From UBA11475 sp902486425 (lineage in GTDB: Bacteria; Bacillota; Clostridia; Christensenellales; Borkfalkiaceae): a stretch of 64,000 nt of DNA. The first letter of the stretch is position 1. Each line of letters opens with the position of its first letter. The stretch covers positions 62,001-126,000 of the forward strand of contig CABTOK010000009.1 of assembly GCA_902486425.1 (NCBI GenBank), written 5' to 3'. The notes beneath the pieces are model-generated. The model ran no database searches and had not been told where the DNA came from. It saw only the letters and a list, made by a program, of their open reading frames with translations. Made by a program: the position numbers and the translations under genes. Of this stretch, positions 1-10,000 are shown in pieces.

Positions 1-404
1 CCTCCTTGTGTAAATTTTGGCTGAATTGCGATCTTTGTATCAAAAACCGACTTTGTAATTATTTCATCGGACCGTACCTCCTTGTGTGGCTTATCTATAT
101 CTGCTTGCCTTTACGGGGCAAGGTATCATATCATAATTCCGTTTAATATCTTCGGTGGTCTGTACCTCCTTTATTTTCAGTCTGATTTATGTTTCACTTC
201 TGCATCGGTCTGCACCTCCTTTATTATTTAAGAATCTGTTTTAAGGTTAAATTTTATTTTAATAGATTATTTGAATTTTCGGGGTATACCTCCTTTTTGT
301 TATTATGTTGCCGTTATAAGATCAGTTATATTTCGGACCGTACCTCCTTGGTATTATTTTATAGAATGTTTGAAGTTTACGTTTCGGGTGGTCTGTACCT
401 CCTT
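1..404 (-). repeat. Array of perfect Shine-Dalgarno motifs (at least 7 copies)
   Basis: Read on the minus strand, AAGGAGG occurs at seven places (plus-strand CCTCC cores at 1, 77, 165, 215, 289, 343 and 398), spaced 50-88 nt apart. Six copies continue as GGTRYRGWCC followed by CGAA or CGATG; the seventh is cut by the window edge. Spacers are AT-rich and unrelated to each other. Only two copies have ATG at a proper distance (9 nt), giving ORFs of 3 and 2 codons (MQK, MK); the other four carry GAA or similar where ATG would be. The conserved part is therefore the ribosome-binding sequence plus about 10 nt, not a peptide. The array lies directly downstream of a consensus promoter and continues beyond the left edge. 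I recognise no known RNA family. Confidence 0.8.
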
Positions 405-470
405 GTTTATTTTGGGTGGAAACTCTGAATTTTTTGTTTAAGTTCTTGCCGTTCCCTTATTTCTGCCTTT

Positions 471-499
471 ATTATAGCAGACGGAAAAGCGTTTGTCAA
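471..499 (-). promoter_or_regulatory. Consensus sigma-A promoter for the SD array
   Basis: On the minus strand, TTGACA, a 17-nt spacer and TATAAT, with TGC giving an extended -10. The predicted start is near 464, about 60 nt before the first SD motif. This is as strong as a housekeeping promoter gets and implies abundant transcription of the array. Confidence 0.88.
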
Positions 500-543
500 T
501 AGGTAAATGAAAATTTTCTTAAATTTTTATTTACAAAAACCGC

Positions 544-572
544 TTGACAAAGGAGCCGTGTTCTGATATAAT
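544..572 (+). promoter_or_regulatory. Consensus extended -10 promoter
   Basis: TTGACA, a 17-nt spacer and TATAAT preceded by TGA (extended -10). It diverges from the array promoter, with the two -35 boxes 44 bp apart. Predicted start is near 579. Confidence 0.85.
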
Positions 573-578
573 AGAAAA

Positions 579-676
579 TGGCGGGAAAAATCTAAAAATT
601 ACCGTAAAATCTTATAAAAAACGGCAAAAATGCACAAAAAACAGGCTCAAAAGGATATTTTTAGCCTGTTTTTTAT
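579..676 (+). ncRNA. Candidate small RNA of about 95 nt
   Basis: The interval is bounded by a consensus promoter and an intrinsic terminator (AACAGGCT at 640-647 pairs with AGCCTGTT at 663-670, then a T run). It holds no plausible ORF; the only ATG near the 5' end gives five codons with no ribosome-binding site. A small internal ACCGT/ACGG pairing is possible. No known RNA family is recognised. The promoter-terminator pairing is seen; function is unknown. Confidence 0.55.
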
Positions 677-965
677 ATTTTTTTACAAAATCGCAATTTA
701 TTAAATATTAAGTAATTGTTTAATAAAATTAAATTTACAGGGCAATTTTAAGCCGGAAAACATAAAAAATATTAAAAAAAGCAAAAAAATTAAAAAATAT
801 TTTTTTAAAAAAAATTTTAAATAAAAAATAAATTTTTCGAAATTTTTAAGTAAAATTAAGTTTCGGGTGTTAAAACAAATCTGAAAATAAAAATCCGGTT
901 TTATAAAGAACGAACTTATATCTTACCGATATATAACACCTGAATTTAATGATAATGATAGAACT
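677..965. other. AT-rich intergenic stretch
   Basis: Extremely AT-rich with long A and T runs. I see no ORF, promoter of good quality, or structured element here. It may be decayed sequence upstream of the YoaP-like remnant. Confidence 0.5.
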
Positions 966-1190
966 ATGAAAATAGATAATCAGGATTTTACTATTTACTA
1001 TAGTAAGGAGTGTCCTTATGCAGAATACGAAGTAAAAGAACTAAATGAATATTCCAAAAATAATAATGTTAAAATTAACTTTATAAAAATAGATTCACCT
1101 GAAAAAGTAAAAATGCTTCCTGTGTATAAAAGCAAAATAAAACAACGCAGCTTCCATAGAGGAGCCGCGTTGTTTTTATCTTTTATATGA
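966..1190 (+). pseudogene. YoaP-like domain remnant
   Basis: The 74-residue frame has YSKECPYAEYEVKELNEY near its start, followed by an alternating hydrophobic strand (VKINFIKID). This resembles the thioredoxin-like C-terminal YoaP domain found after a GNAT acetyltransferase in Bacillota. The acetyltransferase half is absent, no ribosome-binding site precedes the ATG, and after about residue 57 the frame runs into a terminator hairpin, so the C-terminus is not genuine. Best read as a fragment left by deletion; a short functional protein is possible but less likely. Confidence 0.5.
1141..1178 (+). terminator. Intrinsic terminator
   Basis: AACAACGC pairs with GCGTTGTT around an inner near-complementary segment, then a T run. 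It overlaps the 3' part of the YoaP-like frame. Confidence 0.7.
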
Positions 1191-1222
1191 AGGGTTTGCT
1201 TTTATGTATTTGGCAATTATTT

Positions 1223-1252
1223 GGCGATATAGGTATAGGCGATATAGGTATA
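1223..1252. repeat. 15-bp tandem duplication
   Basis: GGCGATATAGGTATA occurs twice head to tail. It lies between the YoaP remnant and the end of htpG; no other content is seen in this gap. Confidence 0.9.
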
Positions 1253-1435
1253 TAAATATAATACCGTAATCTTTGCCGAAAAGTTGCCGGTTGTATAATT
1301 GTTTGCTTTAATGTATCGCCGGAACGGTGCCGTAACCGTTAAACAGATAAAAATATGTTTATAAGTTGCGGTTTCACTACCGACGGCATGACCGCAGTGA
1401 ACCGCGATACCGTGTTTTTTGTTTAAATAGCAGTA

Positions 1436-3292
1436 TTATTCCGAAATAAGCTCTGCGATAAGGTCAGTCGTCTCGGTTGCGTTTTCCAAGGGAAGACCTT
1501 CGATTATACGCGCTTCGGCATAAAGGACGAGAGCGTATTTTTTAAGCTTTTCTTCGTCGGTTATAAGCGATTTAAGCTTTTCGTAAATCTTGTGGTTGCC
1601 GTTTATTTCGAGAACTTTTTGAGCTTTCACGCTGCCGTTCGAGTTGGGCATGGAGTTAAGGACTTTTTCCATTTCTACGGAAACGTCGCCTTCGGTCGAA
1701 ATGCAGACGGGGTGAGAATCGGATCTTAAAGCAACCTTGACTTTTTCGACTTTGTCGCCAAGAGCGGATTTGAATACTTCGCAAATCTTTTTAGATTCTT
1801 CGGATTCGTCGGTTTCGCCGGCTATTCCGAGATCGGAATCGGATACCGAGCGGAATTCTTTTTCTCCGGAGCCTTTCATGAATTTAGCTGCAAATTCGTC
1901 AACGTCGTCCGTAAAGCACAAAACGTCGTAACCCTTTGCCGTAACGGCTTCGACTCTCGGTAAAAGCTTGATCGCTTCGGCGGATTCGCCGGTTGCGTAG
2001 TAAATATATTTCTGATCTTCGGGCATAGCGGAAACGTATTCTTCGAGCGTGACGAATTTATCCTGTTTTACCGAGCGGTAAATGATAAGATCTTTAAGTT
2101 CGTCGGCTTTCGCTCCCCAGCTTTCGTAAATACCGAATTTAAGCTGCAAACCGAACGCTTTGAAGAACTTTTCATACTTTTCGCGGTCGTTTTTAAGCAT
2201 ATCGGCGAGTTCCGATTTAATTTTCTTTTCGATGCTGTTCGCAATGAGTTTAAGTCTTCTGTTATTCTGTACGGTTTCTCTCGAAACGTTAAGGTCGATG
2301 TCGCAGTCGACCAAACCTCTCATGAAGCCGAAACAGTCGGGGAGAAGGTCTTTACACGTTTCGGTTATCATAACGCCGTTGGTGTAGAGCCTTAAACCCT
2401 TTTCGAAATTCTTCGAGTAGTAATTTATGGGAGCTACCGCGGGGATAAAGAGAAGAGCCTTGAAGTCTACCGAGCCTTCCATAGAAGTATGGATGACTTT
2501 AAGGGGATTTTCGTAATCGTAGAACATGTTTTTGTAGAATTCGTTATATTCGTCTTCGGTTATCTCTGACTTGTTTCTCTTCCACAAAGGAACCATGCTG
2601 TTGACCGTTTCAACCGCTACCGTCTGCGTCGAACTCTTACCGTCTTCGGTCGGTGTAAAATGCGTAACCTGCATTTTTACGGGGTATTTTATATAATCCG
2701 AATACTTTTTGATAAGGCTTTTAAGTTTGTATTCGGTAAGATAGTCGGAGTAGTTTTCTTCTTCGGAGTCCGGCTTTAAGTGAAGAATAACGTCGGTGCC
2801 GTTTCCTTCTTTTTCGGCGGGCTTTATATCGTATCCTTCCGCACCGGAACTCGTCCACAGATTGGCGGCGTCCGAGCCGTAAGCTTTAGATAAAACTTCA
2901 ACCTTGTCCGCAACCATAAAAGCACTGTAAAAACCTACGCCGAACTGACCTATAATGCTTATATCGTCCGACTTTTCTTTATTTTCCGCCTTGAAATCCC
3001 TCGAACCGCTCTTTGCTATTACGCCGAGATTGTTTTCAAGATCTTCGGCTGTCATGCCGATACCGTTATCCGAAATCGTTATGGTACGTTTATCCTTGTC
3101 GAAAGCAACGTTAATCGAAAAATCCGATCTGTTGAGACCGCTCGCTCCGCCGTTCAGACTTTTGAAGTACAATTTATCTATCGCGTCCGAAGCGTTTGAG
3201 AGAAGTTCTCTCATAAAAATTTCTTTATTGGTGTAGATGGAGTTTATCATCATATCCAAAACTTTTTGCGATTCCGCTTTAAACTTTTTCAT
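1436..3292 (-). CDS. htpG: Molecular chaperone HtpG (Hsp90)
   Basis: ATP-dependent cytosolic Hsp90 chaperone of 618 residues, close to the usual bacterial length of about 620. The GHKL ATPase motifs are all visible: RELLSNASDAIDK with the catalytic Glu near residue 29 and Mg-binding Asn at 33, then DNGIGM, then GQFGVGFYSAF; the middle and C-terminal dimerisation domains follow. The open frame extends 21 codons further upstream, but MKKFKAES is the family start and sits behind a GGGAG ribosome-binding site. Monocistronic, on the minus strand, and controlled by a CIRCE operator overlapping its promoter, so expression should rise on heat shock through loss of HrcA repression. Identification is secure. 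Confidence 0.97.
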   Translation of the reverse strand: MKKFKAESQKVLDMMINSIYTNKEIFMRELLSNASDAIDKLYFKSLNGGASGLNRSDFSINVAFDKDKRTITISDNGIGMTAEDLENNLGVIAKSGSRDFKAENKEKSDDISIIGQFGVGFYSAFMVADKVEVLSKAYGSDAANLWTSSGAEGYDIKPAEKEGNGTDVILHLKPDSEEENYSDYLTEYKLKSLIKKYSDYIKYPVKMQVTHFTPTEDGKSSTQTVAVETVNSMVPLWKRNKSEITEDEYNEFYKNMFYDYENPLKVIHTSMEGSVDFKALLFIPAVAPINYYSKNFEKGLRLYTNGVMITETCKDLLPDCFGFMRGLVDCDIDLNVSRETVQNNRRLKLIANSIEKKIKSELADMLKNDREKYEKFFKAFGLQLKFGIYESWGAKADELKDLIIYRSVKQDKFVTLEEYVSAMPEDQKYIYYATGESAEAIKLLPRVEAVTAKGYDVLCFTDDVDEFAAKFMKGSGEKEFRSVSDSDLGIAGETDESEESKKICEVFKSALGDKVEKVKVALRSDSHPVCISTEGDVSVEMEKVLNSMPNSNGSVKAQKVLEINGNHKIYEKLKSLITDEEKLKKYALVLYAEARIIEGLPLENATETTDLIAELISE

Positions 3293-3371
3293 AATAATTC
3301 TCCCGTGATTTTTATTTGTATGAATATAGGCGCCGGATTCAAACGTTTTTTGCACTCGAAGTGCGTAAGTG

Positions 3372-3398
3372 TTAGCACTCTATATTCAAGACTGCTAA
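3372..3398 (-). promoter_or_regulatory. CIRCE operator (HrcA site)
   Basis: TTAGCACTC, 9 nt, GACTGCTAA: the CIRCE inverted repeat with exact N9 spacing and a single mismatch in one arm (GAC for GAG). It begins about 2 nt from the -10 box of htpG and covers the expected start, the classic position for HrcA repression. HrcA itself is not in the window. Confidence 0.9.
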
Positions 3399-3399
3399 T

Positions 3400-3428
3400 A
3401 TAATAACTCTTGAAAATTCAGTTGTCAA
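3400..3428 (-). promoter_or_regulatory. htpG promoter
   Basis: On the minus strand TTGACA, 17-nt spacer, TATTAT, directly followed by the CIRCE element. Confidence 0.85.
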
Positions 3429-3566
3429 GGTTTTTTTAAAATTTTTTTAATTTTTATAAAAAGCGATATTGAGGCTATTTTCTGCACACATGTATGTTAT
3501 CGGTACAAAATTAAAAATTACATCCCATAAAAATATGAAAATCTTGTCGAAATTTTTTTTGATAAG

Positions 3567-3596
3567 TTGACATCACTGTTAAAAACAATATATAAT
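3567..3596 (+). promoter_or_regulatory. Consensus promoter upstream of a possible structured RNA
   Basis: TTGACA, 18-nt spacer, TATAAT. Predicted start is near 3603. No ORF follows directly; the transcript covers a region with several complementary segments and could run on into the giant lipoprotein gene. Confidence 0.8.
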
Positions 3597-3602
3597 AAAT
3601 AA

Positions 3603-3805
3603 TAATAAGGTATAGAATAAACGATATAAAGATACAACGGCGATCCGGTCGGAGTGTCGTAATCTTAACGCTAATGGTTGTTAAGGTATACGTATATGCT
3701 TAATTTTTATTATCGTTTAAGAACGTTTTATCGTAAAATTACATATTAATACGAGTGACATAAATAACGGGCGGCTTTTTCGGCTGCCCGTTACGCTTTG
3801 AACTT
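3603..3805 (+). ncRNA. Possible structured RNA
   Basis: Downstream of a consensus promoter there is no ORF, but TAAACGATA (3618-3626) is perfectly complementary to TATCGTTTA (3711-3719), closing a domain that contains CTTAAC/GTTAAG (3664-3685) and a TATACGTATA palindrome. A GC-rich inverted repeat (TAACGGGC/GCCCGTTA, about 3766-3795) could end it, although no long T run follows. I do not recognise it as 6S, SRP, tmRNA or a known riboswitch. It may be a free RNA or a long leader of the downstream gene. Confidence 0.35.
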
Positions 3806-3885
3806 CTCCGCAATTTTTTCGATATTGTCAAGGTAAAAAATAAAAACCGGTAAAAATATTTTTTATAAAATATTTACAAAAATGA

Positions 3886-3916
3886 TTGACAATTTTTGCG
3901 GGGGGGGGGGTATGAT
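3886..3916 (+). promoter_or_regulatory. Promoter with an 11-G tract in its spacer
   Basis: TTGACA (3886-3891) and TATGAT (3911-3916) are separated by 19 nt, of which the last 11 are an uninterrupted G run (3900-3910). Loss of two G would restore the optimal 17-nt spacing. Homopolymers between -35 and -10 boxes are a known mechanism of phase variation by slipped-strand mispairing. The start would be near 3923, 78 nt before the giant lipoprotein gene. Confidence 0.7.
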
Positions 3917-4000
3917 TTAAATGAGAGGTTAAAAAAAGGCAATATCTTCGGTATCGGCGGAGATATTACCTTAAAATTTATTTTTTATGGAGGAAATAAA

Positions 4001-7000
4001 ATGAAAAGAAAAGCGCGTTTGATTCTCTGCGTCCTTTTCGCCGTACTCGCGTCGGCTTCGATGCTTTTTGCCGCGTGCAACTTCGGCGACGGCGCGGCGG
4101 AATGCGAGCATCTCTACGGCGAATGGGAAATAACCGTTCCCGCAACCTGTTCGAAGGAAGGCGAACAAAAGAGAGTTTGCTCGAGATGCAACAACGAAGA
4201 AACTATGCCGATCGCAAAAATCGCGCATACGATCGTTCACGTCGAAGGAAAGGCGGCGACATGCGACGAAGCCGGTTACAAAGCTTACGACAAATGTTCC
4301 GTATGCGATTATACCGAGTGTTATGAAAAGATTCCCGCTCTCGGTCATAATTACGGCGAAGCGACTTACGCCTGGAGTAAATATTATTCGACGTGCGTCG
4401 CGACGAGAGTCTGCGTCAGAGATAATTTTCACGTCGATACCGAAAGAGTAACTGTTACCGCGACCGTCGTGCAGCAAAAAACCTGCACACAGGACGAACT
4501 TACAAAGTATACGGCAACCTTTACGGGCGAACTCGGCTCGGACGAAAAGACGGTAGTTACCAAAAAAGCGGGACACGAACTTATAAACGTACCCGCAAAA
4601 GCCGCTACTTGCGAAAAGCCCGGTTACAAAGCTTACGTAAAGTGCGCAAACTGCGATTATACCGAAGACTATGAAGAATTGCCCGCTCTCGGTCATAACT
4701 ACGGCGAAGTAGCCTACGTCTGGAACGCCGATTACACCGTATGTAAGGCGGAAAAGGTTTGTTCGAGAGACGCAAAGCACGTTCTCACCGCAAACGGAAC
4801 AATAACCGAAACCGTTGTACAGGAAAAAAATTGTACGCAGGACGAACTCACAAAGTATACAGCTACGTTCGAAAGCGGCTTCGCCCCGACCGAAAAGACG
4901 GTAACGACAAAGAAAGCGGGACACGATCTTACAGACGTTTCCGGCAAAGCCGCAACTTGTACCGAAACCGGTTACAAGGCGTATAAAAAATGTAAAAATT
5001 GCGACTATACCGAAGGTTATGAAGAGATACCCGTTCTCGGACACGATTATGATTACAGCGACGTGGTCTGGAACGACGATTACACAGCTTGTTCGGTAAA
5101 CGTGGTCTGCAAAAACGACGGTGCGCATAACTTTACCGTAAACGGAACGGTTACTAAAAAGGTAACAAAAGAAGCGACGTGTACCGAAGACGGTGAAATA
5201 AAAATCACCGTAACGTTCGAAAAAGGCGTTCCCGCGGTTGAAAAGACGGTTGCTGTTCCCAAAAAAGGTCATAAGCTTACCCATTACGAAGCTACTCCCG
5301 CAACTTGCGAAAAGGAAGGCAAAGAAGCTTACGATAAGTGCGCGAGCTGCGACTACACCGTCGGCGGAAACGCTATCCCGGCTCTCGGTCATAACTACGG
5401 CGAAGTAACTTACGTCTGGAGTACGGACTACGCCGCATGCACGGCTACGAGAGTTTGTTCGAACGACGAAAGCCACGTTCTTACCGTAAACGGCACCGTA
5501 ACGAAAACGGTTGTACAGGAAAAGACCTGTACTAAGGACGAAATTACTAAATACACCGCTGTATTCACGGGAGACATCGCTTCGGCAGAAAAGACGGCAG
5601 TTACCGAAAACGCCGGACACGAACTCACCGTTATAGAAGGAAAAGCGGCGACCTGTGAAGAAGACGGTTACAAATCCTACAAAAAGTGCGGAAAATGCGA
5701 TTATGCGGAAGAAAAAGAAGTTATTCCCGCGCTCGGACACAATTTCGGCAAGTATGAAAAATCTTCCGAAGTCGCTACCGGAAATGCTTGCGAATACACC
5801 GTAACTCTCACCGCAAAATGCTCGCGCTGCGACAAGGCCGACAGCAAGACTTCGACCATATATAAGCACGAATACCGCGAAGAAATCGTAAAAGCGGCCA
5901 CCTGTGCGGAAGAAGGCTTAAAACATAAAATCTGTAAAAACTGCGACGTAGTTTACGGCGAAAATTATTCTTACTCCGATCCCGAAGCCCACAGCTGGGA
6001 CGAAGGAACGGTTAACGAAAAGGGATACGTCGTATACTCCTGCACGACTTGCGGCGCAACGAAAACGCAGACTTCGGTAACGACGAAGGACGAAGACGGA
6101 GCATATACCGCTACCGTAAAAGCGGAGTCCAAAAACGAAGTAAGCGAAATCAGAATTATAGAAACCGAGAACGAAAAGTCGACCACTACCGTAATTTCGC
6201 TCGATCAGAATACGAGAAACGGCTTGAACGGAGACATCACGCTTTCCGCAAAGAGCTATAATAAAGAAGAACTCCCGAAACTCACGGAAGAACTTAAAGA
6301 AAAGATCGGCGAATCCAGGATTTATAACTTCACCATGACTGCGGGCGGCGAAAGCGTTACCAATTTCAAAGGAAACGTTACTATAACCATCGATCACACG
6401 CTCGCTCCCGGCGAAGATTCCGATAATATAGTCGTATGGTGGATAGCCGACGACGGAACCGTCGAATCTATAAAAGTTACTTATTCGGACGGAAAGGTTA
6501 CGTTTACGACGACTCACTTTTCCTATTACGTTGTAGCTAAGACTACGGCGGCAGAAAAGTGTAAAGCCTTCGGACACGATTATCTTGTAACCGAATCCGA
6601 ATCCGCAACTTGCGAAACCGCGGGTTATATTGTAAAGGTATGCTCGGTATGCGGCGATTCTACTGTAGAAACCATTCCCGCAAAGGGACATAAGGTCGGC
6701 GGCGACGGAAACTGCAAATTATGCGGCAAGCATATCACAGACAAAGTTCAGACCGGATTTACCGAAACGTTAAAGAGTCTTTTAGGCGGCGAACTCACCG
6801 TAAAATTCAATAACGTCGAAATGGAAATGTGGGATTTTGCAGACCTTTCGCTTGACAGCAAATTCTTCATGAGCTTTGCGGAACTTTACATAGGAGTAAC
6901 TGCGGACGGCGAAGTCAGCGTATACGGCTACGGCGTAGGTTACTATACCACGAAGGATTTACCCAAAGATACGTTCAGGTTTGAAGCGACTCTCGCTATC

Positions 7001-10000
7001 GACAGCGAAAACTTCTATCTTAAAGCCGATATCCCGATGATATCGTCGTCTTCGACGAGCGATTATCTCGGCAAGACCGAATGGTTCAAAGTAAACGGCA
7101 TGAATCAGGTAATTCCGCTCTCTTCGATGGTGGGATCGGGCGTTTATCAGATGATGAACGGCGTTCTCCCGGAAACCGTAAAGTGGATGAAGACGGAACT
7201 TATCCCCGCGATAGAAAACGTTATAGACCTTAACTATTCTGTGATAAATTCCGTTATAGAAACGTTTGTAGATAGCTTATTTACTTCGTCGGAAGCCGAA
7301 GGCAACACCGTTTACGCTCTCGACGCGGATAAACTTAAAGCGGTTGCCGAAGTATTGATAAACGGTTCCGTAAAAGACGTATTCGAATATTTTGCCGGCG
7401 AAGGTTCGTTTGAGGCCTTTACCGCAGAACTCAAAAAACTCCTTGATATGCCTTTCGGCAAAATGCTTGAAAATGCGAAAGAAAAAGGCATTAACATAAA
7501 AGCGGCTCTTGCAAGCGTAAACGGATTGCTTGCAAAATTCGTACCCGAAGGACAGGAAGCGCAGGCGGATATAGTAGCTATTATTTCCAATATGTCTACC
7601 AAAGGGCAGATGACGATGACTACCGCAGAGCTTCTGGATCAGCTCGAATCGGAAGACTTCAAGTCGATGACTCTCGTAGACGTTATCAATATGATGTCGA
7701 ATAGCGGAAACGGCGGCTCCGGCGGCTCGGATAGCGAAGGAAACGTAACGGGCGGAAACGAAGGCAAAGGTAATGAAGAAAAGACGGAAAAATATGCTGC
7801 GGACGAATGCGTAAACGAAACTACCGAACAGCCGGCCGAGACGAAAATGACTTCGGACGATATAATAAACGGCTTGAAAGGCACCGCGGAAATGGGTATT
7901 GTCGAAATAATACTCAACTTTAAAGGACAGCGCCCCGAAGCGGATCAGCTCGCCGAAATGAAGAAAAATTATCTTTCTACGGCGAATCAGATGATCGACG
8001 TTATTACTTCTATAGCAAACGTTTCGTTTACTCTTAACGGGACGGGCGAATTTGTAAAAGCGGACGTAGACACTTCGATAAATCTTGCGAACTTCATTCC
8101 CGAACAGTCTTTAAGAAGCGTCGGCATCACGAGCATAACGGGCAAAATAAGCGTTGTAAAAGGTAAAGAACTTACTCAGGATTACGCTTCGTTCCTTAAA
8201 GAAGTTGTAGCCGAATCCGAAAAGGTAAGCTCGCTTATAACGGACGTCATAAAAGATTATTTTAAGGGCAGCGAATACGAAATCGTTTATAATCAGCAAG
8301 GCTACGTCGATTATGTCGAAAAAACGTATTATAAAGAAGAAAATTTAGACGCAGGTTGCTTCAAGGAAGAAACGAGCCTTATGGTTCTTCTCGCAGCGAT
8401 GAATCGTTGCGGCGCGGAATACGGAGCGGAAAGATACGTCGAACTTTACAAACAGTACGGCGAAAAGCTCAATATTTCGTTCAGAAAGGTTTCCGAAAAC
8501 GAACTTACCGAAAGACTTTATTTCGGCAGCGGCGTCGGCGGATATATGTATTCGTTCAAAAAGACCTGCGGCAACAAATATTCGGTATCGCTCAATACTT
8601 CGACTCGCGGACCGATATCTGCTTTCGGCAGCAGCTCGGAAAACAACAATAATAATGAATATTATTACAATCTTACAGTAACTTTGAGCGTGGACGATAC
8701 AGCCAATAACAGACCTTCGGATATTGTTTATACCGCTTCGATGAGAGAGATTAACAGCATTCTCGGATATGAAGATACCGCGGATAACATAATTCAGAGT
8801 ATCATCGCCATGATGACTTCGGAAAGCGGCACCCAGATAACCGACGAAAACAGAAACGAGATCGAATCCGCAATCCGCATGAGAATAAACGAAGTATCGG
8901 ATGTCGTAAGAAGAAACGCTACGTTCTATAATTACAATAACTTCTATTATAACGGCTATAGTTACTTCCCTTCGTTTACGGTAAATGCGGATAACGGTTC
9001 TTACGTAGTTGAAGAAAGCGGTAACGATTACAGAATCTGCCACAACGACGTACTTGTAAAAGAAGATTCGCACACTCCCGAAAATTGTACCGACTGGGGC
9101 TGGAAGTCCTATAAATGCGTCGCCTGCGGAGAAGTGTTCGTTAAGTATTACAGAACGGGACACAAGCACGTAACGAGCGAAGTAGTGTTCGACGATCCCG
9201 AAAACCCGAACTGTACGACGGGCGTAACGGTAACTTATACATGTACGGACTGCAATCAGGTAATCTATATCGACAGATCGCAAGGCGGCGGACACGTATA
9301 TCTTTATCAGAACGACGCGTTTGAAGATATGGGCCTTCCGGAAGCCGGACATAGGCACGTAACGGGAACTCTTACCTGCGTATGCGGCAAAATGAACGGC
9401 GGATACAACAGTTCGTTTGAAAACATCTACGGATATTATGAAAAGAGCGAAGACGGAACAAAGACTTTTGTCTCCGGAGACGTATACCTTTGCCGCGAGT
9501 GCGATTTAGGCTTTGTTCTTACTGCGGACGTAAAACCGGGTACCGAAAAATGTACTTATATCATAACTCCGACTTATAAGCTCATGCAGCTCGTTTACGA
9601 AACCGAAATCGGAAAGGAAGATTATAAAGAAGTTTATGAAGCTTATATAAGCTTGCTCGAAGCTAAGGTCAGCGAAATCAATAAGGAAATCGAAAACGGC
9701 ACATACGACGGTATTGACGATTTCTCGGGACGTCTTGAAGAAGCGAGAGCTCGCTACGCAGAAGCGCAGAATAGAGTAAACAGCTCTTCCGACGCGCGTA
9801 ACGTATACAGAGAAGCTTTGCGTATGTGGGCAGAAGTTAAAGATACTCTCGGAACCGGGCAGTACGAAAAGTTTGCCGAAAAGGCTTATCCCGTTCTTAA
9901 AGCTAATTACGGCGTAAAGGTCGGCGAACCTTATACTTATGAAAGACACGGTTCTGTCAGCGAAAGATACGAGCTCATCGGCAAGACCTGCGAAGAAGGC

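Noticed and set aside
1..404. CRISPR-like array
   Set aside because: The repeated part is only about 17-20 nt and variable at its 3' side, spacers differ widely in length (50-88 nt period), and no cas genes are near.
189..428. 79-codon plus-strand ORF within the SD array
   Set aside because: It runs antisense through the repeated motifs, has no ribosome-binding site and reads as low-complexity F/Y/L-rich sequence.
3896..4000. 35-codon upstream extension of the giant lipoprotein
   Set aside because: It begins at a TTG before the G tract within the promoter region, encodes no signal-like sequence, and the ATG at 4001 has a proper SD and signal peptide.
3971..5869. 632-codon minus-strand ORF antisense to the giant lipoprotein gene
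   Set aside because: It mirrors the codon bias of the repeats (few stops on the opposite strand), lacks domain features, and crosses the lipoprotein promoter region. The ORFs at 8345-9358 and 9506-10366 are the same kind of shadow.
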